Shown: positions 9,218-17,399 of the stretch, in pieces | How positions within the stretch are numbered: the first letter of the stretch is position 1 | Layout of the letters: each line of letters opens with the position of its first letter | DNA from: Variovorax atrisoli 110B | GTDB taxonomy: Bacteria > Pseudomonadota > Gammaproteobacteria > Burkholderiales > Burkholderiaceae_C | DNA length: 64,000 nucleotides | Direction: 5' to 3' | Assembly (NCBI RefSeq): GCF_000382045.1 | Contig: NZ_KB907463.1 | Span: forward strand, 62,001-126,000 | The notes under the pieces: generated by a model | What the model saw: the letters and a program-made list of their open reading frames with translations, nothing else | Database searches by the model: none | What the model was told of the DNA's origin: nothing | Position numbers and translations under genes: made by a program

Positions 9218-9739
9218 TCACTTCAGGATCGAACGAAATGTCAGGCTGATGCGCTCTCCCACGCCTTCCGTCTTGGGAATCGCGTGAAGCCAATCCCGCT
9301 GCACCGCGTCCGACATGTAGAGCAGCGAACCATGAGGAAGCGGGTAGTCAAAGCGCAAGCTGCTGTCGGCCTTGCTGCGATATGCGATCGACCGCGTGGC
9401 TCCGATCGACACGATGGCAACGCCAGTGCCGGGTGCCAGCGCCGTGGTGTCGTCCGAATGGAAGCCCATCGACGATGTGCCGTCGGCATAGTGATTCAAC
9501 AGGCAGTTGTTGGGACGAAAGCCGAGCCTGGCCTCGATCCGGCCGCACAGGACCGCCAATTCGGAAGGGATCGGCACCGCCTCGTAGGCCATCTGCGAAT
9601 AGTCGTACGGCACGCCGAAGCTGGCGGTCTTGCGTGCACGCATGCGCTCGTCCCACGCCACCGCGGACCGAAGCCATTTGAGAAGGGCATCGGGCGACGC
9701 GACGAACGCGGGATCGAGCTGGATGGGCGGGCCAATCAT
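9218..9739 (-). CDS. AlkB-like 2OG-Fe(II) dioxygenase
   Basis: 173 residues. Iron ligands are visible as His94 and Asp96 in GFHSDDT and His152 in WLHAIPKT; 2-oxoglutarate-binding Arg163 and Arg169 sit in GERISLTFRS. NHYADGTSSMGFHSDD closely follows the AlkB fold signature. Members demethylate alkylated DNA or RNA bases; this short version resembles the ALKBH2/3-like branch more than canonical E. coli AlkB. It stands alone and is not next to an ada gene. Confidence 0.88.
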   Translation of the reverse strand: MIGPPIQLDPAFVASPDALLKWLRSAVAWDERMRARKTASFGVPYDYSQMAYEAVPIPSELAVLCGRIEARLGFRPNNCLLNHYADGTSSMGFHSDDTTALAPGTGVAIVSIGATRSIAYRSKADSSLRFDYPLPHGSLLYMSDAVQRDWLHAIPKTEGVGERISLTFRSILK

Positions 9740-9773
9740 GGGCCCGCAGGATACAGGGACCGTCGCTTCGCGA

Positions 9774-11048
9774 TCAGGGGTACAGGCCGCGTTCCTGGCG
9801 AGCCATCAGGATGCGCTCGCAGGCCACCGCGTACGTCGCGGTACGCAGCGTGATCTTGTGCTTGTCGGCCGTGTCCCAGATCTGGTTGAGCGCGTTCATC
9901 ATGATGCGGTCGAGGCGCACGTTGATCTCGTCCTCGTCCCAGAAGAAGGACGAGAAGTCCTGCACCCATTCGAAGTAGCTCACGGTCACGCCGCCGGCGT
10001 TGCAGATCACGTCAGGTACCACCAGCACGCCGCGCTCGGCGAGGATGTCGTCGGCCTGCGGCACGGTGGGGCCGTTGGCGCCTTCGAGCACCAGCTTGGC
10101 GGTGGTCTTCTGCGCGCGCTCGGCGGTGAGCTGGCCTTCGAGGGCGGCCGGAATGAGGATGTCGCAGGGCGTGTTCCAGAAATCCTCGTTCGGCACGATG
10201 TCGCCGCCGGCCTTGAAGCCGACCACGCCGTCGGTGCGCGAGATGGGCACGAGCTTGGCGAGGTCGAGGCCGTTGGTGTTGACGATGGTGCCGGTATGGT
10301 CCTGCACGGCGACGATCTTGGCACCGGCTTCGGCGAAGAGTTCGGCCGCGACGGAGCCCACGTTGCCGAAGCCCTGCACGGCGATGCGCGCACCGCGCAG
10401 GTCGATGCCGAGGCGTCGCGCGGCTTCGCGGCCGGTGACGAACACGCCGCGGCCGGTGGCCTTCACGCGGCCCAGCGAGCCGCCCAGGTGCAGGGGCTTG
10501 CCGGTGACGACGCCGGTGGCGGTGCCGCCGACGTTCATCGAGTAGGTGTCCATCATCCACGCCATGATCTGGGCGTTGGTGTTGACGTCGGGCGCGGGGA
10601 TGTCGGTGTGCGGGCCGATGATGATGCCGATCTCGCTGGTGTAGCGGCGAGTGACTTTCTCGAGTTCCTGCGGCGAGAGCTTCTTCGGGTCGACGCGGAT
10701 GCCGCCCTTGGCGCCGCCGTACGGCAGGTTCACGGCGGCCGTCTTGATGGTCATCCAGGCCGACAGGGCCATGACTTCCTCGAGCGTGACGTCGGGGTGG
10801 AAGCGGATGCCGCCCTTGCCAGGGCCGCGGCTCATGTTGTGCTGCACGCGGTAGCCCTCGAAGTGGGCGATGCTGCCGTCGTCCATTTCGATCGGCACGT
10901 CGACGATGAGCGCGCGCTTGGGGCGCTTGAGGGTTTCGACCCAGCGGGCCAGCGGGCCAAGGTACGGCACGACGCGATCGACCTGCGAGAGATAGGTGCC
11001 CCACGGGCTGTTGGCTGTAGGACTGACGAAGGAGAGTTGTTCGCTCAT
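9774..11048 (-). CDS. gdhA: glutamate dehydrogenase (Glu/Leu/Phe/Val family)
   Basis: 424 residues. It interconverts glutamate and 2-oxoglutarate plus ammonia. The sequence shows the substrate-site segment PYGGAKGGIRVDP with catalytic Lys, the GPHTDIPAPDVNT motif with catalytic Asp, and a Rossmann motif GFGNVGS. Length matches hexameric bacterial enzymes. ATG 11048 is followed by MSEQLSFVSPTANSPWG; the longer frame to 11189 was rejected as non-conserved. The enzyme links the window's nitrogen theme to central metabolism, but it is far from the rut genes. Confidence 0.95.
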   Translation of the reverse strand: MSEQLSFVSPTANSPWGTYLSQVDRVVPYLGPLARWVETLKRPKRALIVDVPIEMDDGSIAHFEGYRVQHNMSRGPGKGGIRFHPDVTLEEVMALSAWMTIKTAAVNLPYGGAKGGIRVDPKKLSPQELEKVTRRYTSEIGIIIGPHTDIPAPDVNTNAQIMAWMMDTYSMNVGGTATGVVTGKPLHLGGSLGRVKATGRGVFVTGREAARRLGIDLRGARIAVQGFGNVGSVAAELFAEAGAKIVAVQDHTGTIVNTNGLDLAKLVPISRTDGVVGFKAGGDIVPNEDFWNTPCDILIPAALEGQLTAERAQKTTAKLVLEGANGPTVPQADDILAERGVLVVPDVICNAGGVTVSYFEWVQDFSSFFWDEDEINVRLDRIMMNALNQIWDTADKHKITLRTATYAVACERILMARQERGLYP

Positions 11049-11283
11049 AGGGGTTCCCTTGTTGGTTTGTGAGGGTGGCCGCAACGATAGACCTCCGCCG
11101 CACGTTGCGCCATGGCTTATGCGCGCCGCGGAGGCGGTTATGCAAGAGAGGTTGGCAGGCCCGCGATGCCGACATTGCGTCGATGTCATCGCGGCGAGCG
11201 CGGGCTGACTGTTTCGCTTCCTAGATTGGCTGGGTCGGCGCCATTTCCGGCGACGGCGAACAACCGATCAGGAGATACCGACC

Positions 11284-11607
11284 ATGCCGCATCGCACGCT
11301 TCTTGTTTCTTCCGCCCTTCTCGCAGCCGCGCTGATTCCTTTGGCAGCGTCCGCCGCCGGCGAGTACCACTTCGCGCCTACAGAGGCCGGCGTCACGCGC
11401 CACCCCGATCACGCGAGGCAGGACCTGTCGCGCGACAGGGTCGTGGCCGAGCTGGAGACGGCGCAGAAGCAACCCGCGTGGAACAGCGTGAGCCGCGGCG
11501 CGCCCTGGCCCGCGGCACGCATCGGCCAGCCCGCCACGCGCGACGCGGTGGAGGCCGATGCCATCAAGGCGATGCGGGCGGGAGCGATCCCCTCGGGCGA
11601 GCGATAG
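11284..11607 (+). CDS. small secreted DUF4148-type protein
   Basis: 107 residues with a signal peptide (MPHRTLLVSSALLAAALIPLAASA). The mature part contains SRDRVVAELETAQKQ, the central motif of DUF4148 proteins, which are abundant small periplasmic proteins of Burkholderiales with unknown role. GGAG about 10 bases upstream supports the start. A second secreted protein follows 125 bp downstream. Confidence 0.8.
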   Translation: MPHRTLLVSSALLAAALIPLAASAAGEYHFAPTEAGVTRHPDHARQDLSRDRVVAELETAQKQPAWNSVSRGAPWPAARIGQPATRDAVEADAIKAMRAGAIPSGER

Positions 11608-11732
11608 GTGCGCGCCTCTTCACCGGAGATGACAGAAACGTCATCGACGGGTTATCGCCCTCACAGGTCCGCTTTTTAGAGTCGGATCACCAGGCAACCA
11701 ACCAACGTCACATATCAAGGAGTCACCAAGCA

Positions 11733-12191
11733 ATGAGCAAGCAAGCATCCGCCACCCGCTTCATCGGCACCGCCGCCCTCGCCGCGCTGCTGGGCACCAT
11801 CGCAGCGCCCAGCTTCGCCGGCAACTACGCCGAGGGCGATCCGCGTCCTGTGCCGCTGGTTTCGTCGACCACGCGCGCTGCCGTGACCGCCGATGCGATG
11901 CAATGGCTGAAGACCGCGCCCACGCAGGGCTACAGCAGCAGCTACGAGCAGCAGGCGGTGGCGGTCTCGGCCAACTCCCGCGCCGCAGTGGCTGCCGACA
12001 CGCAGCTGTGGATCCGCTCGGGCCTGGCGGCCCAGCAGAACAGCGAGGCCGGCGCCGACACGATGAAGCCCGGCTACCGCGAGGCCGCGGCCGAGTACGC
12101 AAGGCTGCGCGCGAGCCCCGCCTACGGCGCGCTGGTCGATCAGCTCAGGAACCAGCAGGCCGCCGCCCAGCCGCAGACACGGCTTCGCTGA
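11733..12191 (+). CDS. small secreted protein of unknown function
   Basis: 152 residues with a signal peptide cleaved after about residue 29 (AAPSFA-GNYA). Two related segments, RAAVTADAMQWLKTAPTQGY and RAAVAADTQLWIRSGLAAQQ, suggest an internal duplication. AAGGAG 11 bases before the ATG supports the start. It resembles the preceding DUF4148-type protein in length, export and Ala-rich composition and may be a distant paralogue. No catalytic motif is visible. Confidence 0.8.
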   Translation: MSKQASATRFIGTAALAALLGTIAAPSFAGNYAEGDPRPVPLVSSTTRAAVTADAMQWLKTAPTQGYSSSYEQQAVAVSANSRAAVAADTQLWIRSGLAAQQNSEAGADTMKPGYREAAAEYARLRASPAYGALVDQLRNQQAAAQPQTRLR

Positions 12192-12315
12192 CAGAAAGGA
12201 ACGTGCCGGCCGCCCCTTGCGCTGCCTGGGGGCAAGCAAGGGTAGGCCGACGGCAGTTCCTTGGTTCTATCTCCTACGACCTGATGTCTTAGGCCGCATC
12301 TTTTGCCACGATTCG

Positions 12316-12807
12316 ATGCGCGAGCCGGATAATCCTCCGATGCTCGACCTGGACCGCATCGATCTCCGCCTCCTGAAAATCCTTCAGGAGGACGGCCGCA
12401 TCACCAACCTCAAGCTGGCCGAAGCGGTGGCGCTCTCGCCCACTGCCGTGCTTGCGCGCGTGCAGCGGCTCACGCGCGACGGCTTCATCCAGGGCTACGA
12501 GGCGCGGCTCGATCCGCACAAGCTGGGCCGCGGCTTCACCGTCTTCGTCGAGGTGCTGCTCGACCGCACCACCCCCAACGTGTTCGACCAGTTCAAGGCC
12601 GCCGTGCAGGTGCGCGACGAGATCATGGAATGCCACATGGTCGCCGGCGGCTTCGACTACCTGCTCAAGACCCGCATGGCCGACATGGCTGCCTACCGCG
12701 AGTTCGCCGGCACGGTGCTGTGGCAGCTGCCGGGCGTGCGCGAGACGCGGACCTATGCGGTGATGGAAGAAGTGAAGAACAGCGCGCGGCTGCCGCTGGG
12801 GGTCTGA
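12316..12807 (+). CDS. Lrp/AsnC-family transcriptional regulator
   Basis: 163 residues. The N-terminal HTH (LDRIDLRLLKILQEDGRITN, then LAEAVALSPTAVLARVQRL) is followed by the RAM ligand-binding domain with VMECHMVAGGFDYLL-like spacing. Lrp proteins respond to amino acids and control amino acid metabolism. A second in-frame ATG at 12340 gives a 155-residue form starting MLDLDRID, equally plausible. It lies about 1.3 kb from gdhA; a link is possible but not shown. Confidence 0.9.
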   Translation: MREPDNPPMLDLDRIDLRLLKILQEDGRITNLKLAEAVALSPTAVLARVQRLTRDGFIQGYEARLDPHKLGRGFTVFVEVLLDRTTPNVFDQFKAAVQVRDEIMECHMVAGGFDYLLKTRMADMAAYREFAGTVLWQLPGVRETRTYAVMEEVKNSARLPLGV

Positions 12808-12817
12808 GGCAAGCCCG

Positions 12818-13522
12818 TCAGGCCCGCTTGGCGTAGTTGCGGCCGCCGAAGATCGCCGTGCCCACGCGCACCATCGTGCTGCCCGCGCTGATGGCTGCCT
12901 CGAGGTCCGCGCTCATGCCCAGCGACAGGGTATCGAGCGCGATGCCCGCGTCGCGGATCGACTGGTACACCGCATGCGCGCGCAGGCACAGCTCGCGCTG
13001 CGCTTCGAAGCCGGTGGCCGGCTCGGGAATCGCCATGAGCCCGCGCAGCCGAAGTTGTGGCAAAGCCGCCACAGCGCGCGCCAGCGCCAGCGCCTCTTGC
13101 GGAGGCACGCCGGACTTGTTCGCGCCGCCGTCCACATTAACCTGAAGGCATACATCCAGCGGCGGCAGGTGCGCCGGGCGCTGGGCCGAAAGACGCTCGG
13201 CGATCTTCAATCTGTCGATGCTGTGGACCCAGTCGAAGTGCTCGGCCACCGGCCGCGTCTTGTTGCTCTGCAGGGGCCCGATGCAGTGCCATTCGAGGGA
13301 AGAACGCAGGTCGGCGAGGGCTTCGATCTTGTCCAGCCCTTCCTGCACATAGTTCTCGCCGAAGGCCGACTGGCCCGCCGCGTGCGCCTCGCGCACCGCA
13401 TCCGGTCCGAAGGTCTTGGACACCGCCAGCAGGCGCACGCCGGCCGGGTCGCGGCCGGCCGTTACACATGCCTTCGCGATCCGGTCGTTCACTTGCTGGA
13501 GGTCGTCGCCAATCATCGTCAT
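12818..13522 (-). CDS. yggS: YggS-family pyridoxal-phosphate homeostasis protein
   Basis: 234 residues. A PLP-binding TIM barrel, with the PLP lysine in RLLAVSKTFG near residue 36, GENYVQEGLDKI, WHCIGPLQSNK and the C-terminal LSLGMSADLEAAI. It binds and buffers PLP in the cytoplasm and has no known catalytic activity. It is transcribed divergently from pilT, a conserved arrangement (yggS-pilT) in many Proteobacteria. ATG 13516 is an alternative start two codons downstream. Confidence 0.94.
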   Translation of the reverse strand: MTMIGDDLQQVNDRIAKACVTAGRDPAGVRLLAVSKTFGPDAVREAHAAGQSAFGENYVQEGLDKIEALADLRSSLEWHCIGPLQSNKTRPVAEHFDWVHSIDRLKIAERLSAQRPAHLPPLDVCLQVNVDGGANKSGVPPQEALALARAVAALPQLRLRGLMAIPEPATGFEAQRELCLRAHAVYQSIRDAGIALDTLSLGMSADLEAAISAGSTMVRVGTAIFGGRNYAKRA

Positions 13523-13573
13523 AATCGTCCAAAATCGTATCAAAACGTCACGAAACCCGAGCCGAGGAGCCCC

Positions 13574-14617
13574 GTGGACATCACCCAACTGCTGGCGTTC
13601 AGCGTCAAGAACAAAGCCTCCGACCTGCACCTTTCCGCGGGCCTGCCGCCGATGATCCGCGTCAACGGCGACGTGCGCCGCATCAACGTCGATGCGCTCG
13701 ACCACAAGGGCGTGCACGCCATGGTGTACGACATCATGAGCGACACGCACCGCAAGCACTACGAAGAGTTCCTGGAGGTCGACTTCTCCTTCGAGATCGA
13801 CGGCCTCGCGCGCTTCCGCGTGAACGCCTTCAACCAGGCGCGCGGCGCGGCCGCCGTGTTCCGGACCATTCCCTCGAAGATCCTCACGCTCGAGCAGCTC
13901 AACGCGCCCAAGATTTTCGGCGAACTGGCGCTCAAGCCACGCGGGCTGGTGCTGGTGACGGGTCCCACGGGTTCGGGCAAGTCGACCACGCTGGCGGCGA
14001 TGATCAACTACCTCAACGAGAACGAGTACGGCCACATCCTCACGGTGGAAGACCCGATCGAATTCGTGCACGAGTCGAAGAAGTGCCTGATCAACCAGCG
14101 CGAGGTCGGGCCGATGACGCTGTCGTTCTCCAACGCCCTGCGCTCCGCCCTGCGCGAAGACCCCGACGCCATCCTGGTGGGCGAGCTGCGCGACCTGGAG
14201 ACCATCCGCCTGGCGATGACCGCGGCGGAGACGGGCCACCTGGTGTTCGGCACGCTGCACACCTCGTCGGCCGCCAAGACCATCGACCGGATCATCGACG
14301 TGTTCCCGGGCGAGGAGAAGGAAATGATCCGCGCCATGCTCTCGGAGTCGCTGCAGGCCGTGATCTCGCAGACGCTGTGCAAGACCAAGGACGGCCAGAG
14401 CCGCGTGGCGGCGCACGAGATCATGCTGGGCACCCCGGCCATCCGCAACCTGATCCGCGAGGCCAAGGTGGCGCAGATGTACTCCACCATCCAGACCGGC
14501 CAGGGCTCGGGCATGCAGACGCTCGACCAGAACCTGACGGAACTGGTGCGCCGCAATACCATCTCGGCAGCGGAAGCCCGCAGCAAGGCGAAGATTCCCG
14601 AGAACTTCCCCGGCTAG
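13574..14617 (+). CDS. pilT: type IV pilus retraction ATPase PilT
   Basis: 347 residues. Walker A GPTGSGKST, the Asp box LTVEDPIEFVHESK, Walker B DAILVGELRD and the His box GHLVFGTLHTSSA are all intact, in the order expected of a hexameric secretion-type ATPase. It powers pilus retraction and twitching. The start is GTG with GAGGAG 4 bases upstream, reading MDITQLLAFSVKN. pilU follows after 136 bp. Confidence 0.97.
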   Translation: MDITQLLAFSVKNKASDLHLSAGLPPMIRVNGDVRRINVDALDHKGVHAMVYDIMSDTHRKHYEEFLEVDFSFEIDGLARFRVNAFNQARGAAAVFRTIPSKILTLEQLNAPKIFGELALKPRGLVLVTGPTGSGKSTTLAAMINYLNENEYGHILTVEDPIEFVHESKKCLINQREVGPMTLSFSNALRSALREDPDAILVGELRDLETIRLAMTAAETGHLVFGTLHTSSAAKTIDRIIDVFPGEEKEMIRAMLSESLQAVISQTLCKTKDGQSRVAAHEIMLGTPAIRNLIREAKVAQMYSTIQTGQGSGMQTLDQNLTELVRRNTISAAEARSKAKIPENFPG

Positions 14618-14753
14618 CCATGGGGCGCCACGGCTTTTCACTTCGCTGCGCTGCGCGCACCGCCTCCTCCCGTGGGGAAGGCGCGGCCGCCTTGGGAAGG
14701 CCCGGCGGTCGGCCGCCAGCAGGTTCTATCTAAACAGATCAAGGAGCGCTCTC

Positions 14754-15890
14754 ATGGAACGCGATCAAGCCAGCCAGTTCATCAACGACCTGCTCAAGCT
14801 CATGGTGAGCCGCAACGGCAGCGACCTGTTCATCACGGCCGACTTTCCGCCAGCCATCAAGGTCGACGGCAAGGTCACCAAGGTCTCGCAGCAGGCGCTG
14901 GGCGCGCCGCACACGCTGGCGCTGACCCGCTCGATCATGAACGACCGCCAGACGGCCGAGTTCGAGCGCACCAAGGAATGCAACTTCGCGATCTCGCCCA
15001 CCGGCATCGGCCGCTTCCGCGTGAACGCGTTCGTGCAGCAGGGCAAGGTCGGCATGGTGCTGCGGACCATTCCCGCGAAGCTGCCGACCATCGACGGCCT
15101 GGGCATGCCGCAGGTGCTGAAGGACGTCTCGATGACCAAGCGCGGCCTGTGCATCCTGGTGGGCGCCACGGGCTCGGGCAAGTCGACCACGCTGGCGGCC
15201 ATGATCGACTGGCGCAACGAGAACTCCTTCGGCCACATCGTGACGGTGGAGGACCCGGTCGAGTTCGTGCATCCGCACAAGAACTGCGTGGTGACGCAGC
15301 GCGAGGTGGGCATCGACACCGACAGCTGGGAAGCCGCGCTGAAGAACACGCTGCGCCAGGCGCCCGACGTGATCCTGATGGGCGAAATCCGTGACCGCGA
15401 GACCATGGAGCACGCGGTGGCCTTCGCCGAGACCGGCCACCTGTGCATGGCCACGCTGCACGCCAACAGCGCCAACCAGGCGCTGGACCGGATCATCAAC
15501 TTCTTCCCCGAAGAGCGCCGCGCCCAGCTGCTGATGGACCTGTCGCTGAACCTGCGCTCGCTGATCTCGCAGCGCCTGGTGCCGACCGAAGACGGCCTGG
15601 GCCGCGTGGCCGCGGTGGAGGTGCTGCTGAACACGCCGTTGATTTCCGACCTGATCTTCAAGGGCGAGGTGGGCGAGATCAAGGAGATCATGCGCAAGAG
15701 CCGCAACCTCGGCATGCAGACCTTCGACCAGGCGCTGTTCGACCTGTTCGAGAGCCACTCGATCAGCTTCGAGGACGCCATCCGCAACGCCGACTCGGCC
15801 AACGACCTGCGCCTGCAGATCAAGCTCAACAGCCAGCGTGCACGCAGCACCGACCTGGCTGCGGGCACGGAGCACTTCGCGATCGTCTAG
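14754..15890 (+). CDS. pilU: PilT-dependent retraction ATPase PilU
   Basis: 378 residues, homologous to PilT along its length. Walker A GATGSGKST, VTVEDPVEFVHPHKN, Walker B DVILMGEIRD and GHLCMATLHANSANQ are intact. The longer C-terminal tail is typical of PilU, which assists PilT-driven retraction under load. AAGGAG lies 7-12 bases before ATG 14754. The pilT-pilU gap contains no gene. The next gene on the opposite strand ends only 13 bp after the pilU stop, with no visible terminator. Confidence 0.96.
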   Translation: MERDQASQFINDLLKLMVSRNGSDLFITADFPPAIKVDGKVTKVSQQALGAPHTLALTRSIMNDRQTAEFERTKECNFAISPTGIGRFRVNAFVQQGKVGMVLRTIPAKLPTIDGLGMPQVLKDVSMTKRGLCILVGATGSGKSTTLAAMIDWRNENSFGHIVTVEDPVEFVHPHKNCVVTQREVGIDTDSWEAALKNTLRQAPDVILMGEIRDRETMEHAVAFAETGHLCMATLHANSANQALDRIINFFPEERRAQLLMDLSLNLRSLISQRLVPTEDGLGRVAAVEVLLNTPLISDLIFKGEVGEIKEIMRKSRNLGMQTFDQALFDLFESHSISFEDAIRNADSANDLRLQIKLNSQRARSTDLAAGTEHFAIV

Positions 15891-15903
15891 GGCTGCGCGC
15901 GGT

Positions 15904-16530
15904 TCACGGCGCCGCCAACCGAGGACGGCGCAGGTAGCCGTAGAGCAAGGCGACCACTTCATCGACGAATTGGGGTCGCTCGAGTACTGCGGGATCGTGC
16001 GACGTCGCCTCATGGATGACCGCATGCGCGGCGACCAGCCCGATCCGGATCGCCACGCGCAGATCGGGAACGTGGCGCGCGTACGGCTCCAGAGCCTTTC
16101 GCAGTTGCTCGACCCGGTCTTCGTTGTCGATTTCACATCGCACCGACCTCGGCAACTCGTCGACGATGGCCCGATGCACTGCGGGAGCGATCCGGTGTTC
16201 GTCGACCATGGCCTGAACGAGCAACACGAGAGCTTCGCGCAAGGTGCGCTGGGCGGGTAGCTGCACGAGGGCTTGCGCCAACTTGCTCTGGGTCTGGAGG
16301 ATGTGACGCCGCTGCAGCTCCGCGACGATCGCCTCCTTGTTCGGGAAGTACTGGTAGAGCGAGCTGATGTTCACGCCGGCGCGTTCCGCGACCGCGTTCG
16401 TGGTCAGTCTCTCCCATCCGAAATTCACCAGAATGTAAGCCGCCGCTTGGGTAATGGCGTCGACAGTAAGCTGCGAGCGCTGCTGGCGCGGGAGTTTCCT
16501 GGGTTCGGTGGCCTTGCGGGCGGCTCTCAT
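15904..16530 (-). CDS. TetR-family repressor, divergent from nitroreductase
   Basis: 208 residues. The HTH is clear: AAAYILVNFGWERLTTNAVA then ERAGVNISSLYQYFPNKEAI (residues about 25-65). The C-terminal ligand domain is not assignable. Start 16530 (MRAARKATEPRK) is preferred; an extension to 16569 would run into the palindrome at 16567-16589. The palindrome between it and the nitroreductase gene is its probable operator, so it likely represses both genes. Confidence 0.88.
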   Translation of the reverse strand: MRAARKATEPRKLPRQQRSQLTVDAITQAAAYILVNFGWERLTTNAVAERAGVNISSLYQYFPNKEAIVAELQRRHILQTQSKLAQALVQLPAQRTLREALVLLVQAMVDEHRIAPAVHRAIVDELPRSVRCEIDNEDRVEQLRKALEPYARHVPDLRVAIRIGLVAAHAVIHEATSHDPAVLERPQFVDEVVALLYGYLRRPRLAAP

Positions 16531-16566
16531 CTGGCGGCTCCGGAATGCAAGTATCGAAAAACAAAG

Positions 16567-16589
16567 CATGAGCTTACTATTTGCTCATG
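16567..16589. promoter_or_regulatory. probable TetR operator overlapping the nitroreductase start
   Basis: Perfect inverted repeat CATGAGC - 9 bp - GCTCATG centred between the divergent TetR and nitroreductase genes. The right arm includes the ATG of the nitroreductase gene (16587-16589). Size and position suit a TetR dimer site that blocks both promoters. Confidence 0.6.
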
Positions 16590-17318
16590 AAGACGCAAAG
16601 CAGTCCGTCGCTCTGGACGGCATTTCTTGAAATCAACCACCGCCGTCGCGCCATCCGCGATTTCGACAGAACAGCGGTCCTGGCCGATGGCGAAGTCCGC
16701 GAGATCCTCACGGAGGCTGCGCGTGCGCCCTCGAGCGGCAATCTGCAGCCGTACCGCTTCCACTGGGTTCGAGACCCGGACATGAGGGCGCGCCTGGCCG
16801 CCGCGTGCAACGGCCAGCGCGCCGCAGCGTCGGCTGCCGCGCTGATCGTCGTCGCCGCCAGCCCGCAGATTGCACTCAGCACGGCTTCACAGCAACTCGC
16901 CCACGTCTCGGCCGACAGCGAGTTGCCGGAGCGAGCGAAGGTCTACCATCGAAAACAATTGAGGATGTTCCGCCGCGTTCTCGGAACGGGCTCCTGGGCT
17001 CCCTGGACACTTCTTACGTCGCTCGCCGCCCTGATTCGACCGGCGCTTTCTCTGCTGCCCGTGGGCCACCTGGGGGGACGCGGCTGGGTCGCGCGGAATT
17101 CCGCGTACGCAGCACAGACACTCATGCTCGCGGCCGCCGCCAAGGGCATCGATTCATGCCCCATGGAAGGGTTCTCCGCCCCGAAGGTCGTCGATCTTCT
17201 CGGTCTTCCCCGGGGGACAGTCATCCCCGTGATCATCGCGTTGGGATACCGGGCAAGCAACGCCCGCGTCGAACAGCAATGGCGAAGGGCCTCGGCCGAG
17301 GCCGTCGTCGAGCACTGA
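16587..17318 (+). CDS. nitroreductase-family FMN oxidoreductase
   Basis: 243 residues. The N-terminal FMN-binding motif NHRRRAIRDFD and EAARAPSSGNLQPYRF, and the C-terminal GIDSCPMEGFSAPKV segment, define a nitroreductase fold. Such enzymes reduce quinones, nitroaromatics or enones with NAD(P)H. No ribosome binding site precedes ATG 16587 and the operator overlaps it, so a leaderless transcript is possible. The middle third (residues 95-165) is longer and more basic than usual, with a hydrophobic stretch, so membrane association is conceivable. Confidence 0.85.
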   Translation: MKTQSSPSLWTAFLEINHRRRAIRDFDRTAVLADGEVREILTEAARAPSSGNLQPYRFHWVRDPDMRARLAAACNGQRAAASAAALIVVAASPQIALSTASQQLAHVSADSELPERAKVYHRKQLRMFRRVLGTGSWAPWTLLTSLAALIRPALSLLPVGHLGGRGWVARNSAYAAQTLMLAAAAKGIDSCPMEGFSAPKVVDLLGLPRGTVIPVIIALGYRASNARVEQQWRRASAEAVVEH

Positions 17319-17399
17319 ATCCATCGCGGGGACGAACCCCGGGTACGGCGTCGGCGAGATCGTTGTGGCCGCTACCGCACCAGCGGCGGCGATGAGGAT

